From: Aphrocallistes beatrix
Lineage: Eukaryota; Porifera; Hexactinellida; Sceptrulophora; Aphrocallistidae
DNA: 64,000 nucleotides
Assembly (NCBI GenBank): GCA_963281255.1
Contig: OY725493.1
Span: forward strand, 1,115,550 to 1,179,549
Reading direction: 5' to 3'
Position 1 is the stretch's first letter. Each line of letters begins with the position of its first letter. Position numbers and translations under genes: made by a program. Below are positions 30,801 to 38,623 of the stretch, piece by piece. Under the pieces are notes generated by a model that saw nothing but the letters and a program-made list of their open reading frames with translations, did no database searches and was not told the DNA's origin.

Positions 30801-31294
30801 CGAATTCCCTCGTCGAGGATTGCCTCCGCCTGAATGAGGTCCCCCTGCGCCCCCACGCTCCGACTCCAGCCCTCGTAGAAGAGGGCCAGTGAGGTGCCGA
30901 TCCCGCTGGACCGCATGTGCTCATAGATATCCTGTGGTTCCTTGAACGAGTCTGCGTATGCAAGCCAGATCTGAATGTAGCGAGGGTCGTTGGAATAGCG
31001 ATCTGTCAATTGGTTTTTTTCAAAAAATTGTAAACACTTCCTCAGAATTTGTGAGAATTCACCCCCAAGAACGGGCGCCACTTCTTTGTACCATTTGATG
31101 TACTGCAGGTACGGGACTATCGGGTCGTCCAGCTCCAGGGCGGACTGAATCTTGAGGAGATGAAACTCCTTTTCGCTGGCTAACCGCGACATAGCATCTG
31201 AGTTCTCTGCCTGAAGAGACTGAGTAAGAGACGCCACATTATTCCTGCCTTCTCTCAGAGGCTGGATGTTCTCTTTACTTTCTTCCCAGGCCAT
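27842..31294 (-). CDS. BUB1/BUBR1-family spindle checkpoint kinase (MadBub type)
   Basis: Single-exon protein of about 1150 residues. The N-terminus WEESKENIQPLREGR matches the BUBR1/Mad3 start with its KEN box, which presents the protein to APC/C-Cdc20. It is followed by the TPR-like Mad3/BUB1 domain (DPRYIQIWLAYADSF, GIGTSLALFYEGW). A GLEBS motif for BUB3 binding lies around residues 325-360 (KLCYPYWEVYP, ISFEELRASREW). A long disordered middle leads to a C-terminal kinase domain (last 287 residues) with Gly loop GTGGFANVY, Lys in VLKV, HNDIKPDNFLL and DFG, so the catalytic Lys and both Asp residues are present. Start set at the Met of MAWEESKEN; the ten codons upstream run through an acceptor-like CACTTCAG. 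It combines BUBR1-type N-terminus with a kinase that looks catalytically complete. Confidence 0.9.
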   Translation of the reverse strand: MAWEESKENIQPLREGRNNVASLTQSLQAENSDAMSRLASEKEFHLLKIQSALELDDPIVPYLQYIKWYKEVAPVLGGEFSQILRKCLQFFEKNQLTDRYSNDPRYIQIWLAYADSFKEPQDIYEHMRSSGIGTSLALFYEGWSRSVGAQGDLIQAEAILDEGIRLQAQPLKRLTQRLTQLRERVASVTRESRESQKEVSGGVSTHHGKVLFERIGSYRPPAPVRPPQERQFQAGGEAARENLGQESAKYPNKWIHTQLPSDTARHPAGTSDFNVYREPVTAASSSTNTKVPNFFLKERKIVTSPKPLIFLDPRPSERVPQPREKLCYPYWEVYPVGGQDISFEELRASREWGELKDESGQDMELTCMDRGTEKLLRMQQMRITPGQLDRENESPPQRGVTGPAARHRGVKKSPQTSPSCPADTTADLFTSAIRTAGDSNFDSSVKKREEVHIVAADGRPRQTGLRQHSTPLLTAPLLPQTNHDPRADKFLHNSSILSRSRSFEEKLLDQSRESQLLAARQRVITPGSIRRNFPASSSESFQKFSSGSERIILTPSTGIGRETLTPVTDSRREYTAAIPRFQAPNPNSNQSEIANSSIPALSNQLVEPIRTTSHFLPENLPENPGREDTSMTIRSRRADAEILELFATTLPSEKEEYHPPETLRVQKELSFKFHTDDSSLVSNRQLDASLMPPPSHTLLKYSTPYKRAGQGLEGSIDSSLSQRPTSTPMGSHKVPPSLDLDDDITQIQMAGDPLLFKAGSQSADPSSQVAQETQASVPEVTGGKVVRLSPINEASSDLTGSSKSGSLEEGAPLINPFDMSSVRRMVSEYGDRKQYGRLLDFSDQPAPHVGLKRTAEFRSIHFKILEQIGTGGFANVYLGKPLNSEAQSMSPEAVPVLKVIMKHPSCLEFLIADKIQSELCKQRLGNLCGSFYQPYSCIMYRNATILISEYFQHGTLLDLINTMKQKERKVELVAIRLALDVLYLIEVLHSIGIIHNDIKPDNFLLRSSKPITSDSKDPAGSLLHLIDFGSSIDLSLFPKNVQFAGSSGTDTFELPCMKEGKTYLHNSDSFGAAATLYCILAYEYPRLVNEPRTTDKFRLVKPIKSVCRQYSSVWDSLINQLMNARTWEAKAAITEAKNMIIALSPWPKFD

Positions 31295-31324
31295 CTGTCT
31301 GAGCTGAAGTGAATTTATAATCAA

Positions 31325-32743
31325 AAGTTGAGCATGCTCAATTCGTTAATATGAAGAATTACTTGAAGGGGGATGACGAATTTAATAAGATCAGCTGTAA
31401 ATAATGAAAACAGAACAATAAATATTTTATTTAAACTTTAGTCACTAAGACAAATTCTAAATCTCTACTGTGCTGCAGATCTTGACACTTGCTCTTTTAT
31501 TAAAGACGTTTCTTTTGATTTTGAGAGATGGAGACAAATATGTAGGGTAGGATCTGATAAATCTTCTCTCTTACTAAGTCTAGTTAATGAATTGACCATC
31601 ATCAGCGGGGACTTCAGGTCAGTGGTGTATTTGCTTCCGCTCCCCAAGAACCTTGGATTATATTGTATCCGCCAGCATACGCGATAACATCACGTACGGG
31701 AGAGCATGGGAAAACGCGGAGACGATCAGCCTTTCCCGGTCCTAGAGGAAGTCGAATTGGTAGAGAAGGTTAGGAGGCTTGAAGGAACTCAGTTCTGAAT
31801 ATCAGAGGGTATCAATTTCAGTGTTGGCGAAAAACACTACTCTGCGTAGCAAGAATAATTCTGAAGCAGAGCAGAACTCTTGTGTTGGATGAGAGCACTT
31901 CTTGCCTAGATACAATCACTGAGAGCAAATACAGCGTCTCTTGGTATCGGTTGTGAGAGTAGCTCATCGTATGCAAACTGTGCAGGAATATGGTTGGATT
32001 GCAGTGAAGAATGACAAACTGTTGAGTGCTACTCTCTGCAAATTAGTTGGAAGAGTCAATAGAAGGAAATCCAAGTCTCCTAGTCAAGTATTTTTAGAGC
32101 ATAAGATTACTCCAATATTCTAGCACATTGCAGCTAATCTTTCCTCACGAAAAAAGTGATTGCATTACTACACGTACGTACCTTTTTCGAAAACAGTGTG
32201 GTTCGACTATCCGCAATATCTCGAATAGTAATCACATCTATTAGCAACTTCTTATGTCCTACGAGTATGGTTGCTATGGTGATACAATATCTACGCATGG
32301 TAGTACCAAGTTATTGTCTCACTCATAATTAGTTTGTAATTTGAACGTCTCGTAACCTCCTAATTAAATAATACCGATTTGGATTCAAGTTGGTGATAAT
32401 TCCCGGAATGTGGAAGCACACTTTTCCTCAGATCCAGCCATGAGCCACAAATCCAATTGAATTGGTTCTTGAATAGAAATTTAGAAATCTTTACTCAAAC
32501 TTTCTACGAAAACAGTAAAACTTTTTAAATAATCGGAAGTTCAATTTCGTATTTTGGTATTTATGATATTAGAAATACTTGGATTAAAAATAAGTTATTA
32601 AGAGATATGATTGATACTCCCTAACAGGACTGTGAAGGAATGTTATAAAACTGTACTTAGATAAAATCAAGTCATAACCGTAACAGCGCTGGGGGATATA
32701 CGTTGGGTAGGATAGATGAGAGGAATTGTAAAGAAGCAGGGCT
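31325..32743. other. Intergenic, no firm gene
   Basis: 1.4 kb between the MDM1 stop and the BUB-family gene start. Two 60-codon frames (31465-31647 minus, 31941-32123 plus) are present without supporting features. Confidence 0.4.
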
Positions 32744-34420
32744 CTACTTCCAAAATTCTTGTCTCCGCCTCGCCTTCTCCAGGGTGTGGGAGGCTAGGGA
32801 GCTAGTGGTAGAGGCGACAGAAATCTGATCAGCGTCCATACGTAATCCAGGCTGCTTGTACTGGAACAGCTGACTCTGGAGACTTTCTGCGGGTGAGAGA
32901 GCGGTGTGTGGGAGGGGAGGGGGCGAGTAACTCGGGGTGCGGGGAGGAGATGGAGAGGTTTGGATTCTGTCAATGTCGATTGGAGGCACAGCTGTCCGGG
33001 CCCTCAGCGCCTCGAGGGGGACGGGGGACAGAGACTTGTGGTTCTCCACAGAGGCGCGCAATGAGTTACTAAGAGCTCTCTGCAGCTGAGAAGTGGGAGT
33101 CTCCAGTCTGTCCAGCTGGAAGGGTGTGGGTCTCATCGGGGCGGGGGCGGCGATTTGCAGTTTGGAGAGAGAGTTCTCGAGGCGTGGAATAGGAGCAGGG
33201 GGTGCCGATTGAGTAACAGAACGTGACGTCATCTGGGTTGCTGTGTCCCTTGTACAGTTGAGTGAGTGCTTCTCTTGTGGAAGAATGTCGGTTTGTAGCA
33301 GAGGGGGACCTGAATTTAGGAGAGGGGGACCTGAATTTAGGAGAGGGGGACCTGAATTTAGGAGAGGGGTATCTGAATTTAGGAGAGGGGTATCTGAATT
33401 TAGGAGAGGGGGTTCAGCGTGTAGAAGGGGAGGGTCGGGGCCTAGCAGCGGAGGTTCTGTACGCGCAGAAGGGAGGCGAGAGGTATCCGACACCTGCGAG
33501 GACCGACAAGAGAGCGGAAGTTCCAAGTTGGAGCTGCGTCCTCTGTCCCGGTAGACCCTGGCCCTCTCCCTCAGCTCTACCAGCATCTGGTACCAGGGAC
33601 GTGTCGCGATCTCCTCTGTGGGGTCAGAGGGGGTGGGTGGGGGCGAGGAGAAGTTGGCCTGGTACTCGCTGCTCCAGCGACGGGGAGACCTCTGCAGGTA
33701 GCGGGAGGGACGGGGGTCGCGAGCGGGAGGGGTGGTGGGGCGGATATCAGCTGACAGGGTCTTCTTCGGGGCGCAAGAGACCGTGTTGACAGTTGTCGCC
33801 TTTTCTTGCGAGTGAGAGAGCCATGCCTGGAACTGGGCCTGGTACTCGGAGAGGGGGGGAGGCAGCAGTTGTTCCTTCTTGGCTCGCTTAGCCCCCTTCT
33901 TCCCATTCCTCGTAGCGCATCGCTTCAGTCGATCTTCAATCGTCTTACTCGGACTCGAGTGAACATCTCTCTTCCCCGCGACAGCCACTCTGCTTGGAAT
34001 GTTCCCTTCCACCTCTCGGTACACTCTCCTCAGATCTACCACGGGGTGGGAGAGCCTATCTCCTACCTCCTCTCTCTCAGCTACCAGGGGAGAAACAGGT
34101 CTAACTTCGCCCCTCAACGGATCCGGATGAATCGGTCCTGCTTCTCGTGTCTCAATCGCCATGGGTCGTGACAGTCTGTCCTCTCCCACTTCCTCTCTCT
34201 CTGCTTCCGCAGGAGGAGGGACAGCCTCTGTCACAGTCAAAGGTCGATACTGTCGCTGGTACTCGGATGTGTAGCGGCTTCTTCCGTCCGCTTTCCTACG
34301 AAACCCCGCCCTCCATTTGTAGCCCTCATGGCCGGGGTTCGGGTCCAACAGCTCCGGGTACAAGGCAAACGGTGTCCGGGGTCCGGGTACTGAGGGTGGG
34401 GTGCTCGTCCTAACGGCCAT
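32744..34420 (-). CDS. MDM1: MDM1 nuclear/centriolar protein
   Basis: Single-exon Pro/Ser/Arg-rich protein of 558 residues. Repeated SEYQ motifs that mark MDM1 are seen: RYTSEYQRQYRPL near the N-terminus, PLSEYQAQFQAWL, and RRWSSEYQANFSSP, plus the WYQMLVELRERARVYRDRGR block and the C-terminal SLASHTLEKARRRQEFW. Vertebrate MDM1 binds microtubules through these motifs, localises to centrioles and limits centriole duplication. Between the conserved parts is an insert of tandem seven-residue repeats (PLLNSGP/PLLNSDT), encoded by a 21-bp minisatellite. The Met at 34420 (MAVRTSTPP) is preferred; a Met five codons upstream is possible. Close downstream of MRPL24 on the same strand (gap 150 bp). Confidence 0.8.
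   Translation of the reverse strand: MAVRTSTPPSVPGPRTPFALYPELLDPNPGHEGYKWRAGFRRKADGRSRYTSEYQRQYRPLTVTEAVPPPAEAEREEVGEDRLSRPMAIETREAGPIHPDPLRGEVRPVSPLVAEREEVGDRLSHPVVDLRRVYREVEGNIPSRVAVAGKRDVHSSPSKTIEDRLKRCATRNGKKGAKRAKKEQLLPPPLSEYQAQFQAWLSHSQEKATTVNTVSCAPKKTLSADIRPTTPPARDPRPSRYLQRSPRRWSSEYQANFSSPPPTPSDPTEEIATRPWYQMLVELRERARVYRDRGRSSNLELPLSCRSSQVSDTSRLPSARTEPPLLGPDPPLLHAEPPLLNSDTPLLNSDTPLLNSGPPLLNSGPPLLNSGPPLLQTDILPQEKHSLNCTRDTATQMTSRSVTQSAPPAPIPRLENSLSKLQIAAPAPMRPTPFQLDRLETPTSQLQRALSNSLRASVENHKSLSPVPLEALRARTAVPPIDIDRIQTSPSPPRTPSYSPPPLPHTALSPAESLQSQLFQYKQPGLRMDADQISVASTTSSLASHTLEKARRRQEFWK
33290..33425 (-). repeat. 21-bp in-frame minisatellite inside MDM1
   Basis: About seven tandem copies of a 21-bp unit (plus-strand core GGGGACCTGAATTTAGGAGA, with a TATCTG variant in two) encode the PLLNSGP-type heptads. 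The 21-bp length preserves frame, so copy number can change without disrupting the protein. Confidence 0.8.
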
Positions 34421-34570
34421 CACCCACAAATTCAAAAGCTAATTAGTTAAAATAAGCTCAAAATTTGTAATTTCGTTGGTAGCATCCAGTATTCGCAAAT
34501 TATAATAGTTGACAATATAGAATAGTCGAAATTATTAGAAGTGACAACTGCGCTAAGAATCGAATTATAT

Positions 34571-35329
34571 TTATAATGAGATAGGCACTTTCCGAGAAAA
34601 TATCTTACTCTTCTTAGTCCCCTCTCTCTTTTTCGGTTTCATTTTGACCACTTCTAAATACGGGAGTGGAAATTGCACCAATTTTATCTTGGGGATGAGG
34701 GGAGGTATAATCCTTCCCGGTACATCTTTCCAACCTGTCGTCCTCAACACCTCGCCAATCTTTCCCTTGTAAGCTAGCACCACATCCTCTTCTAGCGTGT
34801 GGAGGGTAGGTTTGTACGTTTTTTGCAGCACATCCTCCGCCTTCGTATCGTAAGCTCCGTCGACGTACGCCGGCCTATAGGCGTAGGCCCCCACCAGATT
34901 GGGGTCGCCTTCCCTAGGGTAGAGGATCACTTTTCCAGTGTTCTTACTAATGCGGACTCTGTTTCCCTCCGGAGTGACGCCAATACTGACACTAGTCGGC
35001 ATTCCCTTGTTATCGGGCTCCATCAGCATCACTTCGTCGGTAAGAAAGGGTCTCTCTTGCCTCAGAAACCTCTCTTCATTCTCGCTGTCTCGAAAACCCT
35101 CAGTTTTAAGATTGAGACCTCGTACGTAGATCCAGTTGAGACTGCGGAACACAGCTAGAACCTTCCCAGACTTCCCCTTTTCTTGCCCCTTCAAAACCTC
35201 GACGAAATCCCCCGGGTAGATGGGGATCTCTATCTCCTTTATCTTTATTCTGGGAAACGTCATCCTAAACCTTCGATATTCAAGCCACTCGCGATAGCTC
35301 ATGTTCATCCATCTCCTCAGCTTATCCAT
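34571..35329 (-). CDS. MRPL24: Mitochondrial large ribosomal subunit protein uL24m
   Basis: Complete 252-residue single-exon protein (human 216). The KOW domain is at about residues 39-75 (GDFVEVLKGQEKGKSGKVLA, then LNWIYVRGLNLK), followed by the mitochondrial extension with GVTPEGNRVRISKNTGKVI and AEDVLQKTYKPTLHTLEEDV, both typical of animal MRPL24. It acts in assembly of the mitochondrial large ribosomal subunit. The N-terminus is short and basic, suiting an import signal. It starts 131 bp downstream of the stop of MRPL13 on the same strand, so two mitoribosomal genes are adjacent. Confidence 0.92.
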   Translation of the reverse strand: MDKLRRWMNMSYREWLEYRRFRMTFPRIKIKEIEIPIYPGDFVEVLKGQEKGKSGKVLAVFRSLNWIYVRGLNLKTEGFRDSENEERFLRQERPFLTDEVMLMEPDNKGMPTSVSIGVTPEGNRVRISKNTGKVILYPREGDPNLVGAYAYRPAYVDGAYDTKAEDVLQKTYKPTLHTLEEDVVLAYKGKIGEVLRTTGWKDVPGRIIPPLIPKIKLVQFPLPYLEVVKMKPKKREGTKKSKIFSRKVPISL

Positions 35330-35460
35330 TCCAAAGGATGGCGCAATCTATGATTCTATGTGTAAGAATTTGTTAGCTGTAAGTTGTAGTTCAGTTCTCA
35401 AAACAAGTGAGTAGAATGTGATCAATCGTAATTATAAAGTGACTATTGGTGTAACAAGGA

Positions 35461-36003
35461 CTATATAACACGGCCCGCATACTCCTCTTGGAGGAAGTCG
35501 GACCTGAGGAAGATCCTCGGGGTCTGCTCTATCTGCTCGGGGGAGAACTCAGTGAGGGTCGAAAAGTTAGAAGGACCGTCCAGCTTGAGGCAGAGATTTG
35601 GATGGAAAGGATGTTCATTCTCAGGGAAGAGGTGGAGGTTCTCTAGGAACCTCCTTTTATTTCTTGGCATCATTTTGAACACGGCACGTCTGAATACAAA
35701 GGTAGGATCTTTCTCGTGCGCTTTCGCATGCGTCATCGTCTTGAGACCACCGGGGTAGCCTGTGTGGTGCCTAATCAATCGTTTGTTCCAAGCATCGCCG
35801 TGCATAACCAAATATTTGCAGTTTGTCACCACAACACAATCCCCGCACTGATTATTCCCCGCGTAAATGGGTTTGCCCTTTCCAAGCAAGAGATGTTGCA
35901 CCATTAAGGCCAACCTGCCCAGGATCTGCATCTTCCCATCAAACAGTATCCACAGGGTGGAGTGAGTGCGCAGCATCTGGCTTAGATTCCTATTCATTGA
36001 CAT
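35461..36003 (-). CDS. MRPL13: Mitochondrial large ribosomal subunit protein uL13m
   Basis: Complete 180-residue single-exon protein (human 178). Conserved uL13 features are visible: WILFDGKMQILGRLA, CGDCVVVTNCKYL, the RHHTGYPGG loop (about residues 78-86), and AVFKMMPRNKRRFLENLHLFP. It is an early-assembling structural protein of the mitochondrial 39S subunit. The second Met (residue 3) is an alternative start. An acceptor-like CATCTCAG occurs shortly upstream of the ATG. Directly followed on the same strand by MRPL24 and then MDM1. Confidence 0.93.
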   Translation of the reverse strand: MSMNRNLSQMLRTHSTLWILFDGKMQILGRLALMVQHLLLGKGKPIYAGNNQCGDCVVVTNCKYLVMHGDAWNKRLIRHHTGYPGGLKTMTHAKAHEKDPTFVFRRAVFKMMPRNKRRFLENLHLFPENEHPFHPNLCLKLDGPSNFSTLTEFSPEQIEQTPRIFLRSDFLQEEYAGRVI

Positions 36004-36513
36004 CTTCGTATCTACGTGTAATTCAAGTAAACATCTGAGATGGATTCCTTTGTAACTTATTTACAGATATTATATTAAACCCAGCGATGAACTATGGATT
36101 CTGCTAACTCAATTCCGGTTACCTTCTTTCCCTGAATAAGCGCCCCGGAGATCAAAATTAAAACGCCGTATCGGTTGAAAAACAGTCGCATTTAGAAGGA
36201 CAAAGAGGCGCCCGAAGAGCGACTAATCAAGACACGAAGTGTTCGAAGCCGCGCAGCGCAAGCAAGCGAAACGAGCGTATACAAATTTAATTTAAAATTA
36301 ACATATTGTACTAGTATATGGGACAATCTACATAGTAACTCAGTGTTAGAGTAATAATATCTTACTGAAGGGGAATAGTCAAAAAGCAGATTGTGATAAC
36401 TAGCAACGAGTGTGATAGATTAGTTCATAAAAATTAAGAAAGAAATATCTGAAATAACCATAACAAGTGAATCTCAATAATCTAAAATGATCTCAAGTGA
36501 TCGGGGTGCTCAT
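36004..36513. other. Intergenic with repeat-family end
   Basis: Holds one copy of the GCGCAGCGC-rich repeat end at about 36200-36285 (see separate entry). Otherwise AT-rich. Confidence 0.45.
36200..36285 (+). repeat. Copy of the CCGCGCAGCGCAAGCAAGCG repeat-family end
   Basis: Carries GACACGAAGTGTTCG followed by AAGCCGCGCAGCGCAAGCAA and GCGAAACGAGCG, the same block found at 58.15, 58.8, 59.97 and 63.45 kb. Confidence 0.7.
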
Positions 36514-38381
36514 TCATATAATTTCCTCTGTTCCATAAGCGCTTTCAGAAGAATAAGCAGCCTCCAAAACGAAATGTTCGCCCTGTGCTAAATCTGTCCC
36601 TGACAGATTCTGTAACATATCGAACTTGGTATGCTCTAGCTCCCTGTAAAGGTAGGAGAAGATGGAATTCTTCACAGATCTCGGCGGTCCATACGGTAGT
36701 ATTCCCCCGAAGCCGTCATCTTCCATATCAGACGAGTAACAGGTACTGCACTTGAACTGGTCCATGCTGCCAGCAAAATAGTGCTCTCCACAACTCATGC
36801 AGTGGCTATGCCTATTCGGTGCATGCATGAATGACAATACAATCAGAGTAGCTATACCTCCATCAACACCTTCCTACCTATAGTCTCCAATGCACTCTCC
36901 AAATCCTGGACACAGGTCGCAATGGTTATAAAACTTCCCATCAGATAGCTGAGGGAATGGGGTGCACATGTCACTCACTACGAACTGCACGTCACAGTCC
37001 TCATTAGGACAGTGGATGTCCGTGTCTGTCCCGCCCCAGTAGCTGCCCCCCGAAGCCCCCTGATAGAGGACATCTCCCAGCTTCACTGTCAATTCAGTCT
37101 CGCAGTTGTAGCAGTTGCCCTTTAGTATAACCTAAGGCCAAGTATCGTTATAAAAATACGAGTACAATACAACCTCGCTAATCCGAACAGCTCTGTGCCA
37201 ATGATCGAAAAAATCGTTCGGATTGGTGAATTTGTTCCGATTAGTGAAATAACACTAATTCAATGGGATATTAACTGTAAAAAGTTTGTATTATTAGAAT
37301 ATTAAGAATAATATCTTGTTATGATTCCTTTTTTTAACGAGGTTTCTGAATCAATGAAAGGAATGTTATAAACGTTGATTTAAAGCACTGAGGCGAATAA
37401 TACTATATTTTGGGTGTACTGTATTATAAATAAAATACAGTACATGTAAATAAAATCGTACTTTTAAAACCTAAAATTAATTTAAATATGACTTCAGGGA
37501 TTTACTTGCTACTAACTACCTTTTTATTTTTTGGATGAAAATAAAAGGTAGTAAGTAAATATTCTGGATGGCGAGCAAAAAAAAAGTAGCAAGTAAATTT
37601 CCCGGACACCTTGATGAAATGGACATGGTTAAATTAAGAAAATTCTGATTCTGAAATGCTCAAATATTTCTGCAAATCGTTCGATGCACGCTCGCTTCGA
37701 TCTTATACTACACGATCAATAATTTCTTCCCTCACGCCAACTAAATGCCGGTCAGAAAATAAGTAGCAAGTAAAAAAAAGTAGTGAGTGAGTAAAACTAA
37801 ATCTAAAATGGAGGAAAAAATAAAGTAGCAAGTAAACGGTTGGCAAAAAAAATCCGTACAACTTTTTTTGCCAGTCCTGGAATCCCTGTATGACTTTAAT
37901 TATGACCCGCCTGCTTCCCCTTACCATCGATCTTGATGATAATACTCACATTTTCTAGTGGATTTGGTCCATTTATATTGATCCATTTGCTCTTGATGCC
38001 AGCCTTCAAACAGAGACAAACACTGTCCAAGTCCTCGACACCAACACTTCGCAGGAAATCGTGAACTTCGCCTTTCGTTCTTTTATGTTTCAGTTTCTTC
38101 ACCTTCTCTTTCTGTTCTTTCTCTTCTTGAATTCCCTCAAAAACATTAGGGACATCTAGTATAGGAGCGACTTGGTCTTTCGAGTTGGTGGCGACAAGGG
38201 TTGGGTGTGATGAAATTTTTCGAGAGTTCTTTCCAGTTTTCTTGTGCTTTTCCTCCTTCTTGCCTGTCTCCTCTCTTATCTTGCTCTTCTTGAGAACTCT
38301 CTTCAGCTCAGTGGAGGAGGAAAGCCGCCTCGTAGCCTCTAGCGTAACACGAGGACGAAGTCTCTTCACGTACTCACTCAT
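36514..38381 (-). CDS. Three-exon Cys-rich zinc-ribbon-like protein, unknown function
   Basis: Three exons join in phase: 38381-37950, 37131-36878 and 36811-36514, with introns of 818 and 66 bp bounded by GTGAGT..TTAG and GTAGGA..ATAG. The product has 327 residues. The first 85 residues are Lys/Arg-rich and disordered (KKSKIREETGKKEEKHKK). Then comes a conserved-looking domain (EVHDFLRSVGVEDLDSVCL to NPLEN), then Cys pairs in VILKGNCYNCETELT, IHCPNEDC, CDLCPGFGEC, HSHCMSCGEHYF and FKCSTC. This Cys/His spacing suggests at least three zinc-ribbon-type clusters. I do not recognise the family. Met at 38381 is the first true ATG. Exon 1 could instead stop at an alternative donor (GATG|GTAAGG), but that breaks phase. 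Confidence 0.6.
37132..37949. repeat. Intron rich in AGTAGCAAGTAAA repeats and a hairpin
   Basis: Within the first intron of the Cys-rich gene the word AGTAGCAAGTAAA (or AGTAAGTAAA, AGTGAGTAAA) recurs at least six times between 37550 and 37840, also as TTTACTTGCTACT at 37500. ACTACCTTTTTATTTT facing AAAATAAAAGGTAGT forms a hairpin at about 37516-37554. The left part (37165-37250, CTCGCTAATCCGAAC) resembles one end of a pogo/Tigger-type element. Confidence 0.6.
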
Positions 38382-38545
38382 AAACAATGACACAGCTATT
38401 CTCTATCAAGTGTAAGTAAATTGTTGTTTAAAATTAGGGAATGAACAAATACCATTACAAATGTTATGATGCATCAGTTTAAGAATTTCAAATTATGACA
38501 TATGAATGAATGCATGAGGAGATCAATCAGAACTGCTAATAGCAT

Positions 38546-38569
38546 GCTTACACACACACACACACACAG
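38546..38569. repeat. (CA)n microsatellite
   Basis: About nine CA units beside the 3' end of the brahma gene. Confidence 0.8.
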
Positions 38570-38623
38570 TATGCGGACATAGTTACAACAGAGCACCAGT
38601 AATCCCTGGTATCATTTAACAAG

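Noticed and set aside
31465..31647. 60-codon minus-strand frame (KYTTDLKSPLMMVNSL)
   Set aside because: Possible terminal exon, but I find neither a partner exon nor a recognisable domain.
37896..38393. Single-exon reading of the Lys-rich frame to its own stop at 37896
   Set aside because: Using the GTGAGT donor at 37949 joins it in phase to the Cys-rich exons and gives a coherent protein; the GTAAGG donor nearby would break phase.
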